From assembly GCF_040581485.1 (NCBI RefSeq), contig NC_090129.1, positions 6,062,501-6,126,500 of the forward strand: DNA of 64,000 nucleotides, written 5' to 3'. Positions 12,801-27,100 of this stretch are shown here, one piece after another (position 1 is the stretch's first letter; the number at the start of each line of letters is the position of its first letter). The notes beneath the pieces were generated by a model. The model had not been told where the DNA came from. It saw nothing but the letters and a program-made list of their open reading frames with translations, and ran no database searches. The position numbers and the translations under genes were made by a program. Source of the stretch: Linepithema humile (taxonomy: Eukaryota; Arthropoda; Insecta; Hymenoptera; Formicidae).

Positions 12801-15800
12801 TATATTTTTATATCCTCCGTGCAATAGCATCAGAACAAGTGATAAGTAAACAAGCAGATAATAAAATCGATTAGGTCAATCTTTCGAGGATTTACAGCAT
12901 CTAATTGGCTATCAACGAAAACTCGTTCTTCTTTTGACATGAATCGTATTCCTTTCCGCGCAACATTCTTGGTGTTTTCTGACTTCCTGGTATTGGATAT
13001 TCGATTAATTCATGTTTACAATGTTCTTCACACCTCGATTCAGTCCTTAACATATTACAACGATAAAACAAGAGTATATGTTTGATATATACGATATATA
13101 AATAGATTAAATACATAAGAAAAAAATAAATCTTTAAAAAAGAATTGGCTCTTGTAACGTAGTGGTCCTACAATTTTCTTCAACTGTTTAGGGCCTGACC
13201 ATGGGCCTCTCGTCGAAATTCCAGAACTACTTCGATGTTTCTGCTAGCCTAATACAAAATCTTGTACTAATTTATATTTACAATGCTTTTCACGCCTCTC
13301 AACATAGCGGAATAATGAGAAGTCATCTCAATAATTAGGCATCTTTCTTTGAAGCGATATTAGCCGGCCACAAATTACATCATGTTATCATTAAAGGTAC
13401 TTGTATGTTCCATGACTTTCTGTCCTTTCTGCTATCCTGCTCTCTGGAATACACGAGATATCCGTTGAAAAATATTGGAGCACCTTTTATTCAATTCTCA
13501 TCTAAAAAACAGAGAAAAATCAATTCAAATTTATCGATTGCAATTTAATAGAATATTGATATTTTAAATAATAAAATATTAGCATATTGCACTATTTTAG
13601 ATTATCGAAATACGATGTTATTTATATCGTATAAATGCCCACCAAATAATATGATGTAAGATTCTAAGGCAGAAAAATGAATAAAATGTACATTTTAACA
13701 TTCAAGTGAACAATGAACTTTGATACTATCAAAATATTGATAACAAGTCTTTTTTAAGAGAGGATGATAAATTGATGTTAGTGAATACAATATGCATCAA
13801 ATAAGATAATATAGAATAACAGCTTGCAAGTTGGTTTTTCAACAGTTTGAAAAATGTATGACAAATTTCCGACAAACACATCCATTAACTATAAATGTCA
13901 ATTACTGTACATCACCTATAATTGTGAAACACATACATATATTATCATTAGTAAAATTATTCATATGCATATAATCTTAACGATAGAAGCAAAATGGAAT
14001 CAAATTGGAAATTAAAAAAAAGTTAAAAAAATTTTTTTAAATTGCGGTGAATAATTAAACGAGTAAAGAAAGAAGGTGAAGGAAATAAAAGTCATATGGA
14101 AAAATAGTATATAACTACTTTAGTTTTGGAAAAAGTATATAACTACTTTTGTTGACTTTTGAAATCAACATAAACAATGCAAAGAGTAAGTTTCCACAGC
14201 TGTTTATTCAAGCACTATATGGCACAATGTACCGACTTTTTCTTGATGAAGGTAGAAGTTCTTATGCTATATATTATTCTTGATTTGTCGTTTCCTGTGC
14301 GAGGAATGCAAAACTCGAGATTTGCGTAGCCGACAACTTCATGTAGCATGTACTGCCGAAACAGAATCCACAGTTCCAAGCTGCCTGCATTATTCTGCTT
14401 CGTTGCATCAGTAGGAAGCGCAAGTTTGAACGGAGACTGTGTTAAACATAAAATATCATAAAACACTGAAAGTAGGCGTTGAACAAATTTAATATTTATT
14501 TGTCAAACTCACGTTAAGACACTTTTCAAAGAGGTGGTACAGCAGAATCCAGAACAGAATAAGGTATCCCACGAGCATCCTTAAAATTACCGATAATTTA
14601 TCAGTATAAGTTCCTTCACCTAGAATAAAATATAGAATTAATAACAGAATATAGCACACTCACATCCCAAGTAGCAAACGATCGTCATCATCTTTTTGTC
14701 GTCATAATTGATAATTAATTGATTATAATTGTCGTCATAACAATTATGACGACAAAAAGACGTCAGACGATCATTTGCTACTTGGGATGATCATCAAAAG
14801 CATTTTTAAAAGCAATTATTTTTTTTGGAAAATATAATAATCGAAAAACCCATTAATTCTTTCGGTGGAAAGGATTGAAATATAGTCCAAAAAATGTTCG
14901 TGTAGGGCATTATACATAGATACGCTGTCTGAATAACGTTTATTGCAACTGCAAAGTGCACATCTACATATCATTCTAATCTATAAATCTGACAAAAACC
15001 AAGCTAACTATTTCGGCAACTATTTCGCGTTGTTAAATACCGAAAGGATTAATTTTGTTTTTTGTAATTAATTGATGATTTTATCTTTCAGATTAATTAT
15101 CTGAGATAAATAATTCTGGCCTTATCAGATGTACTAGACTCTTGCTTATGATACTTGTTCACTTTTCCGCGAGAGATTGACAATCTCATCGACCTTTAAT
15201 GTATCCCGAGTGATTCTGAAAATATACAGCAAAGTATCATCGACCGATGATACCGCTACATATTCCACATCGGTCAATGCCTTACTATGGCTAATTCTAG
15301 ATATAATGATATTAATATTCATAGAGCTTCTATATTCTCTTGCGTGCCACTACGTGTCGGTACGTGCCGCCAAGCGCTACGCGCGTTTTTTTTACATATC
15401 ATGCACATCCAGATCTAATTAGTGATACACCGAATTTTCAAAACGCTGTAACTCAGGGAAAAATTGATGTAGCGACATGTGACAAAAATCGATCTTCTCG
15501 ATTTTTCATGCGAATATTTACGCAGATTGCACATACTCTTATCATGATACACACTACATACATACTATGTACATATATGTATTAGGTTCAGATAAAATTT
15601 GTACATTTTATTTATCTCTGAAATGTTCGAACATGTAAATGTATTTTTTTAACGATTGGTCGACTTAATTAATCTCGATATTGCTCGCGTATCTTAATGC
15701 ATCGGTGCATCGCGACATGGTATTATCGGTATCTGTTCGCTCATATTATAAAAATATATTATATAATAAGAAGAAATCTGAAATTTGAATTTTTGTGATT

Positions 15801-18800
15801 ATTTTGCACCCGAAAAGCACGTACGCGGCGAATTTTCTCGAAACGAAAATGTACATTTTAACATTAATGCACATTTTATTCATTTTTATGCTTTAGAATC
15901 ATATATCATATGATTTGACAGGTTTAAAACTTTATGCATTAAAATCTTATATTTTAAAGAAAAGAAGAAAGATTTACAGTGTTAAAATTAGGGCTCAGAT
16001 ATATTGTATGTTCGATCCGTTTGGACAGTTCAAATAAAAAAAAAATAAACAGCGAGTGAAAAATGAACTTTGCGACAGCAGTTCGAACTGAAGCCGTGAT
16101 CGATTGGTAATGTCAATTTGTTACGTCTGAAGATATAAACAATTCCTACAGTTAAGAAAAGCAAGCGAGTATACAAACAAAAAGCGTATAATCTGAGAAA
16201 TCTTTTACTTTAGCTTTACTTTACTTAAATATACGCAGTATATACGCAAATATATGTTGTGTCAAAAGAAATGAAGTCAGTTCGAACTTACCTTTAGCTC
16301 AAAAGATTCGGACTATTTGACATTCGAATTTGAGATTCGGATTGTCCGAATTTATCGATCACTTGAAATTTCCGAGCACTAATTAAAATGTACACAATCA
16401 AAATGTAAAGTTTATTTCTTCCCTTAAAATATAAGATTTCAACGCATCGCAGTAAAGAAAATGTAAATTCTAAATTGCTAGGTTTATCAATTTTTATAAT
16501 ATAAGATTCCGGTGTCTAATAATAAAAAAATATAGGGGAAGACTGGGAGTGAACTGACTGGGAATTGAATTGTGACAAGGATCGATTGTAACAGTGCGAT
16601 TTCGAAAACTATTATACATACGTTATATGGAAAGACAATGCGTCTATCAAGATATTATCTTTGTTTTTCTACTTTGTCTTTTTTTTAATTTGGAAAATTT
16701 TGTCCGTCTATTTAATCTCACCGTCTCGATTAAACGTAGTAAAGGGATGAGTGATATAAAAAGCCTTGGGAGTACTCATTGTGCTTGTTAGGCTCTCATG
16801 ATCCCCTGGTATCAGAAGCGCCACGCGCCTTCGTGGTTTTCCCACGAGCCCTCTCCAAGTTCTCACGCGGACGACTCTTTCCCTTCCTCCATGTGTGCTT
16901 CGGTATAGCCACACGAAAAAAAAGAAGCGAAAGAGAGAGAGAGAGAGAGAGACAAACAGAAAGGGTCGCGATAAGAATAGTAAATGATTTCCTCGGTTGA
17001 TCGAGTCGCACGATTCAATATGTTCTTTTGAAATACCGCCAAGAATGGAGGTTTCTCGCAGTGAGACGAGACAAGCATGTATGTATGAAAATATAATATT
17101 TTAATTAAAATGTCATACGATGTACATGGTTCTTTCAAAATAATTATGTTTTACAAAGCTATGTAGAATTTTAAAAAAATGAAAGGATACACAGTTATAT
17201 ATTTTTTTCGGAGAAACATATTTTGCGGTATAAAGCACACTCTCTATTAACATATAAATTAAATTATAATATAAACAAATAAAAAACAAATTGCCAAAAT
17301 AAGCTATCTCAAAGGAAGAAATAATATTCTTCAGAAATTTAATAGCGTATATATATAAAATGTTGTACATATTAAGTTTAATTTTTTTTATTATTTCTTG
17401 AATATTATTGCAGGTAAAAAGTTCGTGATTATACGAACTTTTCTGAAATATTCTGCATACATTAATAAACTATTTATGTTAATATATAATACTTACGAAA
17501 CATTTCTTGTAATACAAGCTATATTATTCTCTAATTTGATAAAACAATGCAAAAAAAATGTTTTGACAATCCATTGACTTGTAATCGATGAAGAAAAATA
17601 ATTCAATATCGAGTATTTTAAATATAAAATGTTCAGATCCGGGAAGACTTCTTAACGGCGGATGAAATCCTGGCAGACCCGAGTCTCATATTCTCGCATT
17701 ACTGGAGAGACTCTCCCACGGTGCGATCCCGTGGGAACAATTTAATTGGCTTAAGAAGCCAGCCTTGTCCCAGGATACTGCTTTATCTTCCTCCCACCGT
17801 GTCTTTCTTTTTCATCTTCTCCGTCGAGTACTGGTCATTTTAAGCCGTTTAACCCTCCGTGTCGAAGATCGCCGACCTCTCGAATTGAATGCCCCATCGT
17901 AAAGCTTGACCCTTATCATGATCCATTCCTCTCTGGCTTCTAATTGGACGCTTCGACGAAACCGGCTGTATCTTGCCGAATGACGATTTCCATTCCCGGA
18001 AAATGATGGGATACTCTCACATAATTACATTCTATATCTCTATGTTTCTCAAAAATTGGGATGTAGAAAATATTTTATTATGTGCGTGTTTTAAATATTA
18101 ATTAAAAACTTTGCAATAATTATAAACAAATTTTTTTAGCCATTATATTACGATTTTTTGAAAACTTTCTTAATGACAATAAGAAACTTAAGATTAATGT
18201 TAAATTTAACTTTCGTGGAGTACTGTAAAAGTACTTTGAACAAACTATTTTACGCATTTTTGTGGAGAATGCAATTTTTCTTTCTGATAAACAACGAAGA
18301 GTCGTAGAGAAGGATGATAAATATATTATCGTTGTGTAAAAATTATGTTTTTGTCTTGAAGGCAAAATGAATTCAGCTTATCCAATAAGTAATGCAATAA
18401 ATAAGAGCAAAATGTGCAAAAGCTGTATCATATGAAACTCTTTCGCTTGTCTGTAAGCCTACTACCGAACCAGATCGCTTGGCTGGTTCTAGGGACGATT
18501 TGTCCCACGCTGCTGTGACCAGCCTGTGGGAATAAGCCTGCGTCTGGAATTCGTGAGAAAACGTGGGAAGCATACACGACACCGAGAGTCTTGTACGGTC
18601 GTCGCTATGTGCCGAGAAAGCAAACATGTTCTCGGATCTTAAATTTTAGAAATATTAAAATATTAAAAAACTCGAGACACAGTTTTGGACTTACGTACTA
18701 TTGGATATTTTTTTGTAATATATGAAGCAAATTTACATATAAAACGAGAATTATAAAATTAGAATATCTTGCATTTAATCCAATACACCTAGCAAATTCT

Positions 18801-21800
18801 TTTTCTCTATATTTGTCATAATTATTTCGATAATGATTATTAGCAAAAGCTTGATTTTATATAAAGAAAATAAAATAACAAATCAAAGATATAGAAATAA
18901 GTTTTTTTCTATACATCTAAACATTTTATGTTTGATACAATCAAAAGGAAAATTGTTAAATAAAATTTAAATATAAATTTTAAATGTCAAAGTAATGAAT
19001 CACTTTATATACAATTATATGTACATTTTGTGATTAAAGGACTAAAGAAACCTTAAAGGACATACACGATAGGCGGCAGAGCTGCCTCTGCGCGTTGATA
19101 CGTGCCGGATACTCAGAGCAGCTATTTCACCTCTAAGTTCAACATTTTCTCACGCTCACGAATTTCACCGTTGTGCCTCCGAAATCTCATTATTTTTTGT
19201 ATGTTGTTACAATAAAAAAGCGTGCACCATGAGAGAGCTGGCAGGAGACCATTCCGAAAAGGCGACAGAAAGACATTCCGAAACCACACTAGGAGACTTT
19301 CATTTACGATTTTGGAGCGCTCCGCCCTTTAAAATGCTTTTCTAGACCCAACATAGACCTTAACATTCTTAACGTTGATTTTATGGTCCTAGCCACACCT
19401 ACCAAGACGTAACAAGAGGTACCTGAAAGAAGAAAATGTCTTCTCTCCCTTCTTTTTATCAGCTTAAAAATGTTTTGACACAATTTATATAATTTTACGT
19501 TCTTGAAAAATATAAGTTATAAAATCGGTTTTAAAATTATTAATATAATATATAAAACCAAAAAATAGACGTAATTTATTATTCACTACCGATATGTGCA
19601 AAAATATTCTTATTATTATTATTGAAATGACGAAATATAACGTACCTACTTCCGCAAAAGCATTCTATTTAAACTACACTTTACATACACTGTACTATAT
19701 TTAATGTTCAAGAATATTGACACTTCTATAAAATTTTTATTGCTCGCTCAATCTGGAAATATAGAAAAATAAAATTTATATTTAAAAAGTTATACTTTCT
19801 TTACGCTATAATACATTATCAATAATAATATTAATAAAAGAATCAAAAATAATGAACGCATATCGTCAAACAGATTAGAATCGTTCTAAGTTACATGTTT
19901 AGAAGAACCAGGCAAACATAGTGAGATGGTAGTTGGCCTAAGCTACACTCGTATGCTAGGAACAGCCTTGGAATCTGAAGGTCATTCTAAACCTACCAGA
20001 CAGGATTCAGCGACCGGTTGAGCATGTCGATTCCCGCGGCACCTCCTCGCGCATTGCTCTTGTTGGCTGGAGACCCAACCAGCAAGCATTGGAGCGAGGA
20101 GGAGAGACTTGATATGGAAGACGTGTCTTTATAATTTTAAATCTACTACTTGAAATAAGAATGTACAATTATTTTTTCAAAATTATTTCGGCTGCTGTTT
20201 TCTAAACACAAATTGTCATGGGTATGCTGTGTGTATAAAAAAATTCTCCGTGGGAAAAAAAATCTGTAATTAACCGAATTTTGTTAGCTTAATGCGCTCT
20301 TATACGAAAATCGTTTTCTTGACTCATTAATCATCGTCAGTTGGTACGTAAATGAAGATGTGATTAATGGCTCGGTAGTAATTAATTTTGATGCAGTAAT
20401 AAGGTGCTACCAGCCAAAGACGATCGAAATCTTTAATCTGATTGATGCCTCGAGATTTTCGTAATGTGCAGGTTGATTAAAATTACAATACCCGCAATTT
20501 CTTTACTTTTAAATGGTTATTACATTTTAATCGCATGAATAATATTGAATAAAGTGTGAGCAAAAATTTGACTTCTTTCTTGAAAGTTTTATATTTTATA
20601 AATTTTTATAACTTTTTGACAAATATAAACACATATACGAAAGCATAATTGCGCGCGTGTTCCACATTATCTGCTCATTGTTTTTACTGTAAAAAAATAT
20701 TTAGTTATTTATATGCACTGAAACGGAGACGTCTGTGACACACAGATTTTCATTTTTTATTTAGTGTTTTTTTTTATTAAAATCTTAGACAACACTTAAC
20801 ATTGGCTTTCGCATTTATATTCGCGCTACAACCGGACGAACAAGTCGACCATCCTGCAATGAACGTGCGGTGCGTTTATATTCGCCAGTCGCATCGTATG
20901 CGAAACGTCATCTCCTGGGAATCATCGATGTTTCCCATACCCAGCACTCTCCGTTCTCACCGTGAAAGCGATGTGAAACCAGACGTTTCCCAAAGAGCAT
21001 TCGTGAGATTTATTTCAAATCCAAACTTCGCATATTTTTATTTGTTTCCAATCGTTTCTAATTATCTAGCATTTTAAAAAACGGTGAATGATCAATAGAC
21101 CGATAATTTATAGAATTACAGAACTTTGTAAATAAGTTTAATTCTTGTTTAATTTGCTTCGCATTATTGGTCTCTCTGAAAGAGAAATTATGGAAAAATA
21201 AATTTTGCGTAAATGTAAATGCAAAAAAATCCATTACATTCTCTGAGATTCAATAATTTATTTATATTAATTTACCAATGCACGCGTTAAAATAAAATAG
21301 TTTATAAATGCATATTCAAATATACTTTTAACCGATGAAACGTACATATACAATATATATTTATACATATATATTTTTTTATTGTATTTATTTTTATATT
21401 CTGCAAATCTCACACAAATATTATTACCAGTATTACCGATGTTGCGTACGATAAATAACGAAATAGCAGTTATTATTTCGATTCAATATTCAATCACTAA
21501 TCATTAAATCGTTAATTTTAATATCCGATACGTGTTATATAGAAGATAGCGAAAATTCGGGTTTTGCATTTAGACTTGGCTCGGTGTTATTCGACCGGTG
21601 CCAGCCGGGAACGCGACCACACCCGGAAGTTCATGCTTTCCTAGTAAAGTGATACAGTTTATTGGACTTCTTCGGATCGGAATGCGGTACCAATGACATC
21701 CTTATCTCGATATGAGAACGAATAAACGGTTCGTCCGAACAGCTAATTCAAGATGCATGTCATATGCGTGTACGTGACGTTTTACCTGTCATTATTCTCT

Positions 21801-24088
21801 TACGTAAAACGTTGGATGCACCAGCTGCATTTTTATACTACGCTGGTGAACCGACTATGCCTGGCCAGCAAGTGTCTCGACTCTTACGTATGTGTTTTTT
21901 TTTATTATCAGTAAAGGCAGAAGGCCGAATTATATTTTGTACGTAATCATACGTGGAATTATATATATATATATATAAGAGAACAATCAAAAAATTATTT
22001 TATTTTTTTATACACATTTGCATGTGCAAGTTTTTTTTTTTAATAAGATTAAGAATAATATGTTTTAAAAATAGTTAATATTAATTATTATCTTTTATAT
22101 GACGATTACAAATAAAGAAAAAAAAATAATTACTCTTACTGAAAGGAATTGAAGCCTATGAGCATTGAGTCGTATCGATCGTCTCTCGTTAGTTGCTTCG
22201 TTTGCCGCTACGCGACGTATTTTCTCGTAGTTAAGATTTAATTCCAAAAGCATATAACGTATACAATTCCAATTACTACTATCGCTTCTCGGCTCTCTGA
22301 GCTAAGATCAAATGTGTAGTATCTGTTCTTATCAGCTTAATATCTGATACAATCCCCATAGGGGATTCAGAATATTAAATTGATTTTTGAACGTTGGCAG
22401 ATTTTTCGGGGCTTGCTCTGGATCTGCTACTGGTCATCCTGACGTTGCAGTGAAGTCAGGAGTGGCCTTATAATTTATTTCCAAAATTAAGGATTTATTT
22501 CTAGGTTTCAAACATTTAAAATTTGCCTTTTTCAAAGAAAAGGTAATTGATGCAAAATAAATTTTATTCTTCATGTTGAGATTATTTGTCTATCTCGAGA
22601 CAAATAATTTCACCGATCTCAAATCGAGATACTTAGAATGTATTAAAATTAATCTCACAACGGAGAATCCGAGAGAATGTACGAATTAAAATGAAAAATA
22701 AAATTTATTTTGCACCAATAATCTCCACTCCGAAGCGATAGCTCCGAGCTATTTAATACATACATATATTTGATTGATTATTGTGACTCTTTCATGCAAT
22801 TTTAATCCCTTAATATTTTAAGGAGATATTTAAAAAATCTTTCTCTTTAAAAGTCTTAAAAATTGGCGATAGTTTTACAAGTTAAATAATTTGCGATAAA
22901 ATTTAATGAGAAGAAATTGAAATTTGTGTTTGCTTTGACAGGTCATCAGTTGACGGTATTCAATAGCCAGTCCACGATCCAAGTAGGCGGACGATGGAAT
23001 CGCAGCAAAGGCAGAGTGGAGCGACCATTCTTGGGTGTAATAGCCGGTCTGGTCATTAATGGTGCCAGAATTTTGGAGTTGGCGGCAGCCAAAGATGGTA
23101 GAGTCATGACCAGAGGAGATGTGCAGCTCTTACCAGCCGGAAGCCTCGTGGATCACGCCGCGCCGTTGCAAAAAATGCAACAGGTAATTTCCTTTGTAAT
23201 TTTTATCAGTAATATCTTTTCAAATCTTAACATTAATTAATCTTGTAGACACCTGCATCCGGTTTTCCCGGTGTCATGGACGATCTTATATTCTCCGGCG
23301 CTGGAAGTGGTTGCGCCGGTGATGACGAAGACGAGGAATGCACGCCAATCTACGAGTCTGGTTCCGGTAAGTGTAAGTAACATTTCTGAAGACGTAAGTA
23401 ATTAATTGTGCATTTGTGGTTTTCTCAAAAAGGAATTTTTATTTTTTTATTCACATGCGTGCTTACTCGTATAATATTTTGTCTACATTTTATAAAATTT
23501 TGTTTGTAAACATTTTTATTAGCGAAATTGCACGGATATCAAAGGCATTTCTTGTTTATATTTGTCCAATAACACAGCAACAATCTCTTCAATACATACT
23601 TCTTTTAATCTTATTTTATTGGTTTTATTTTTCAACTTTTTTTCAATATTTAGCAAATATCTTTCTAAGCAGAAATATATGTGTGTTTATATTTTCTACC
23701 TCTTTATAAAAGTTTTTTTTATAAAAGTTAATATTTAAATTTATTATTTCTTAAAAATTAATAGTAACAGCTTCTTTATTTGTCATTTGTCAAGAAAGTG
23801 TAGTCAAAAAAGAATTTGAGTGACTTAGTCTGATAGGATTAAAATAACATATCCCGCTTTATAATTTAACAAATTCTATTATTTATTTATAATTATAAGA
23901 AATTTTTTTATATTTTGTGTTTAATCTTTCTTTCATAAAAAATATTTTTGTAGAATTTACATATTTGTTGTAAAATATTAGGTTTACATAGATAATAAAT
24001 TTTTAGTATATAAATTAAATATAAATATGAATAATTAAATAACAAATAATATGATTCTACCTATAACCTGTTATAATAGTGTACGTTG

Positions 24089-24119
<31 letters not shown>

Positions 24120-27100
24120 TAAGATATCAGATATTATATATTTAGATATTAGATATTATATATTTAGATAAAATTTATATGAAAAGATGCAGAATGATCC
24201 TTAGAACAAAATTCCTCTTTACGATTTTGCAATAAAATCATTAGTTTAAAATTTATTTGCAAAAATGTAGCTTTCTCGCAAGCGCGTGTGAAACCATCGC
24301 TCCGTATATAAGAGTGATGCTATCGATTACCAGCGTGTTGTATGAAAGGAGAGATGTTTAGCACTCCCCTAGACAAGGACGGACACATATGTACTGGTAA
24401 GGCACGGTCGTCTTTGACGACTCTTACCAACACATTTTTTTTTATTAATTATAATGTATATAATAGAATTTGTTAAATCACAACATAAATTATTTTATTT
24501 TAATCTTTTAAACCAATTTTTTCAGATTAAATCATATTTTACGACGAATGACAAGTTTACCAATCTGATTCTTTAATTTAATATAAAATTTGTTGCTTGT
24601 ATTGAATTGAAACATGAAAAGCACTTTGTACTTATGGCTTGACTTCACATATGTATAAATATACAATAACTATAAACATTATACAAGAAATTTTTAGTAA
24701 ATAAAAATTTTATGATTTTTATTTAAATTTAAATTTATAATATAAAAACTGTTATTATCTATTTAATTGGATGTTCAAAAATATCGTATAGATTTATTAA
24801 TAGACTTTACACCTTACATCATGTTATACGAGAAAGGGCTTCACGTCGCGTACGCACACACAGATCAGCACATATCGCATGGCATGCTACCTTTTCATCT
24901 TCATGCTCGCCCAGTTATATCTTCGATTCATTTACATATTTAGTATCGTCGGCCAGAGATAAGCCCAGTAGCATCTCTTTTCTTCTTTCAGCAAACTTCT
25001 TGCAACGGACTGAGATCCCGCTCCAAAATCTTCTGTAACTGACTAAAAACTAAATTAATATTCTTATCTTAATGAGATGTGATAAGTATAACGATCAAAT
25101 AACTTATCGCATTCATTGCATTGCACGCAACGTATCAAAACATTTCCATTAAATTCGACTATTTATCTCATTTAATTATCTTTTTACTTGCTGTAATTTC
25201 CGTATTTCTAATTTTAAAAAAATTATTGAATATATGTATATACAATATACATATACATATATTTCACGAGGAATTGAATATTGATGAAATAAAAACACAA
25301 ATTTCGAGAGATTAGTTTAATAATTAAAAAAAATTAATAATATTTTTTAAACAAGATTACGTTTTTTTAAGAAATTACTATTTATTACTACGATCTCGTA
25401 CACATTCATAATTACGCACTTCTTTTTCTAGATGACATCATTACGCCAGTATACGTGGCGCCTACGCGATTACCAACAACGCTAAGGCCAAAGCTGCACA
25501 AGGATAAAATCCAAGAACGACCGTCTTGCGACGACGAAGAAGATTGCGAAGAGGGTTCGGGCGATCCTAGAACAACAGAAGAGATTTTTGTCACGTCGAC
25601 CAGCGGTCCGTATTACAGAATATTATTTTGTTTCTTATCTTTAACACATTCTAAGTTACGAAACTCAAAAGACAATGTCTCAAATTCTACATTCTTAAAT
25701 TAAATATGAAGAAATTTATCCAGAAACTGCCCCTGACATTCATACTTCTGAAAAATTAAAATTATGTATTACATGATTATAGCAAACTCATGCATAAATA
25801 AACCACAAAATAAAGCATTTAATGTAAGCCGCTTAGTCAAACGATTAAAGATGATGAGAGTAGCGCTCACGAAAGCGTCGATCGATGTCGTCATTCTCGG
25901 TCATCAGCTTTAATGAACAATCTCCCGTTACGGAAATACTCGCAACGTGGGCGACCTGCTCAGTTCGTAACGACTTTCTATGACGTGCGCACCAGTCGTC
26001 GACCAAGTCGCCCACCGTTGAAAATAGCATCAACATGCTACCGGGGGTGAGATTCTATCCAGTAGTAAAGCTCGCTTCATTGCGACGTCAACGGGAATAT
26101 CACCCTTTGAAGCAACGTATTCGGAATGAAATATAGATAGTTCTTCGTGATATTTTTATACATCTATTCTGACATTTCAAAATTGTAGTGTGTGCTCGTA
26201 AAACCAAGTGTTTATAATTGTTTAAAAGTAAATTCTTGCTTTTTGAAATCGACGAGACACGAAGTCTTGTAAAACTGTATTGAACTGCAAAACATTCTTC
26301 GGTAATTAATGCCTAAAGTAATGAATAATATTTATAACGAGTTTACTTACTAAGTTGCAACGAAACATTCATAATTTTTCTTTCTACACATTTATATGAA
26401 GTTTTAAGATTTGTTGACATAGTGAAAACAATTTTGTGAAATAATTTTAATACAGTTTTTAATACAGTCGACATAATTTTTAAAAAGTGATGAAATTTTT
26501 ACGCGACTCACGTCGCCAAGTTTAGACCCCATGCTATGCATACTAAAACTAAAGGACTTAATTATTGCTCTGTATTTGAAATGTCACTCACAGGCTTCGT
26601 TTAGAGAGAGCACATTGCTGTGCCAGCGTCTAGCGTGTCGTAAACTTCAGAACTACATACATAAACATGAGATGTTTATGAACTACAACATGCAAAATAT
26701 TTTTATCAAATTTAGATTCAGAAGATAAATGTGTTGCACTACTTTCTGAGTATGTTTTCGCTAAATTTCCGCTAAATTTAATTAAAAAATCGAGAGCTAT
26801 TCAAGAACCTTATTTTAATTTAAAGCTAAATTTAATGCAAAAAAAGTCTAAACGGGGAGAAATTCAAGGCATTAATGACACCTAACGCGTACATACAATA
26901 TATACATATATACGCTAGGTGCCCATGAATTTATTCGACTCGCAACGTCCTGCTTACGCACGCGTGAATATCGTCGGCCTACGCACGCGTAAATATTGCC
27001 GCCTCCACGTTTCATGTCCCATCCCATCCATCCCTTTTACTTCCACGCACCCTTTCCCCTTCTCCATCTGCCATCAACCCCTCCGCGCAAATCGCGCGTT

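Larger units (their letters stand above)
5628..22220. other. large neurexin intron, regulatory-looking islands
   Basis: Most of a 17.3 kb intron. The background is AT-rich, but GC- and CpG-rich blocks recur at about 5918-6150, 8660-8940, 10720-10860, 11400-11600, 12230-12390, 14220-14450, 16790-16980, 17640-18010, 18420-18620, 19060-19440, 19905-20110, 20800-21000 and 21560-21780. None has a splice-framed reading that fits neurexin, and no SS4-like exon was recognised. Candidate enhancers or undetected alternative exons. Confidence 0.5.
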
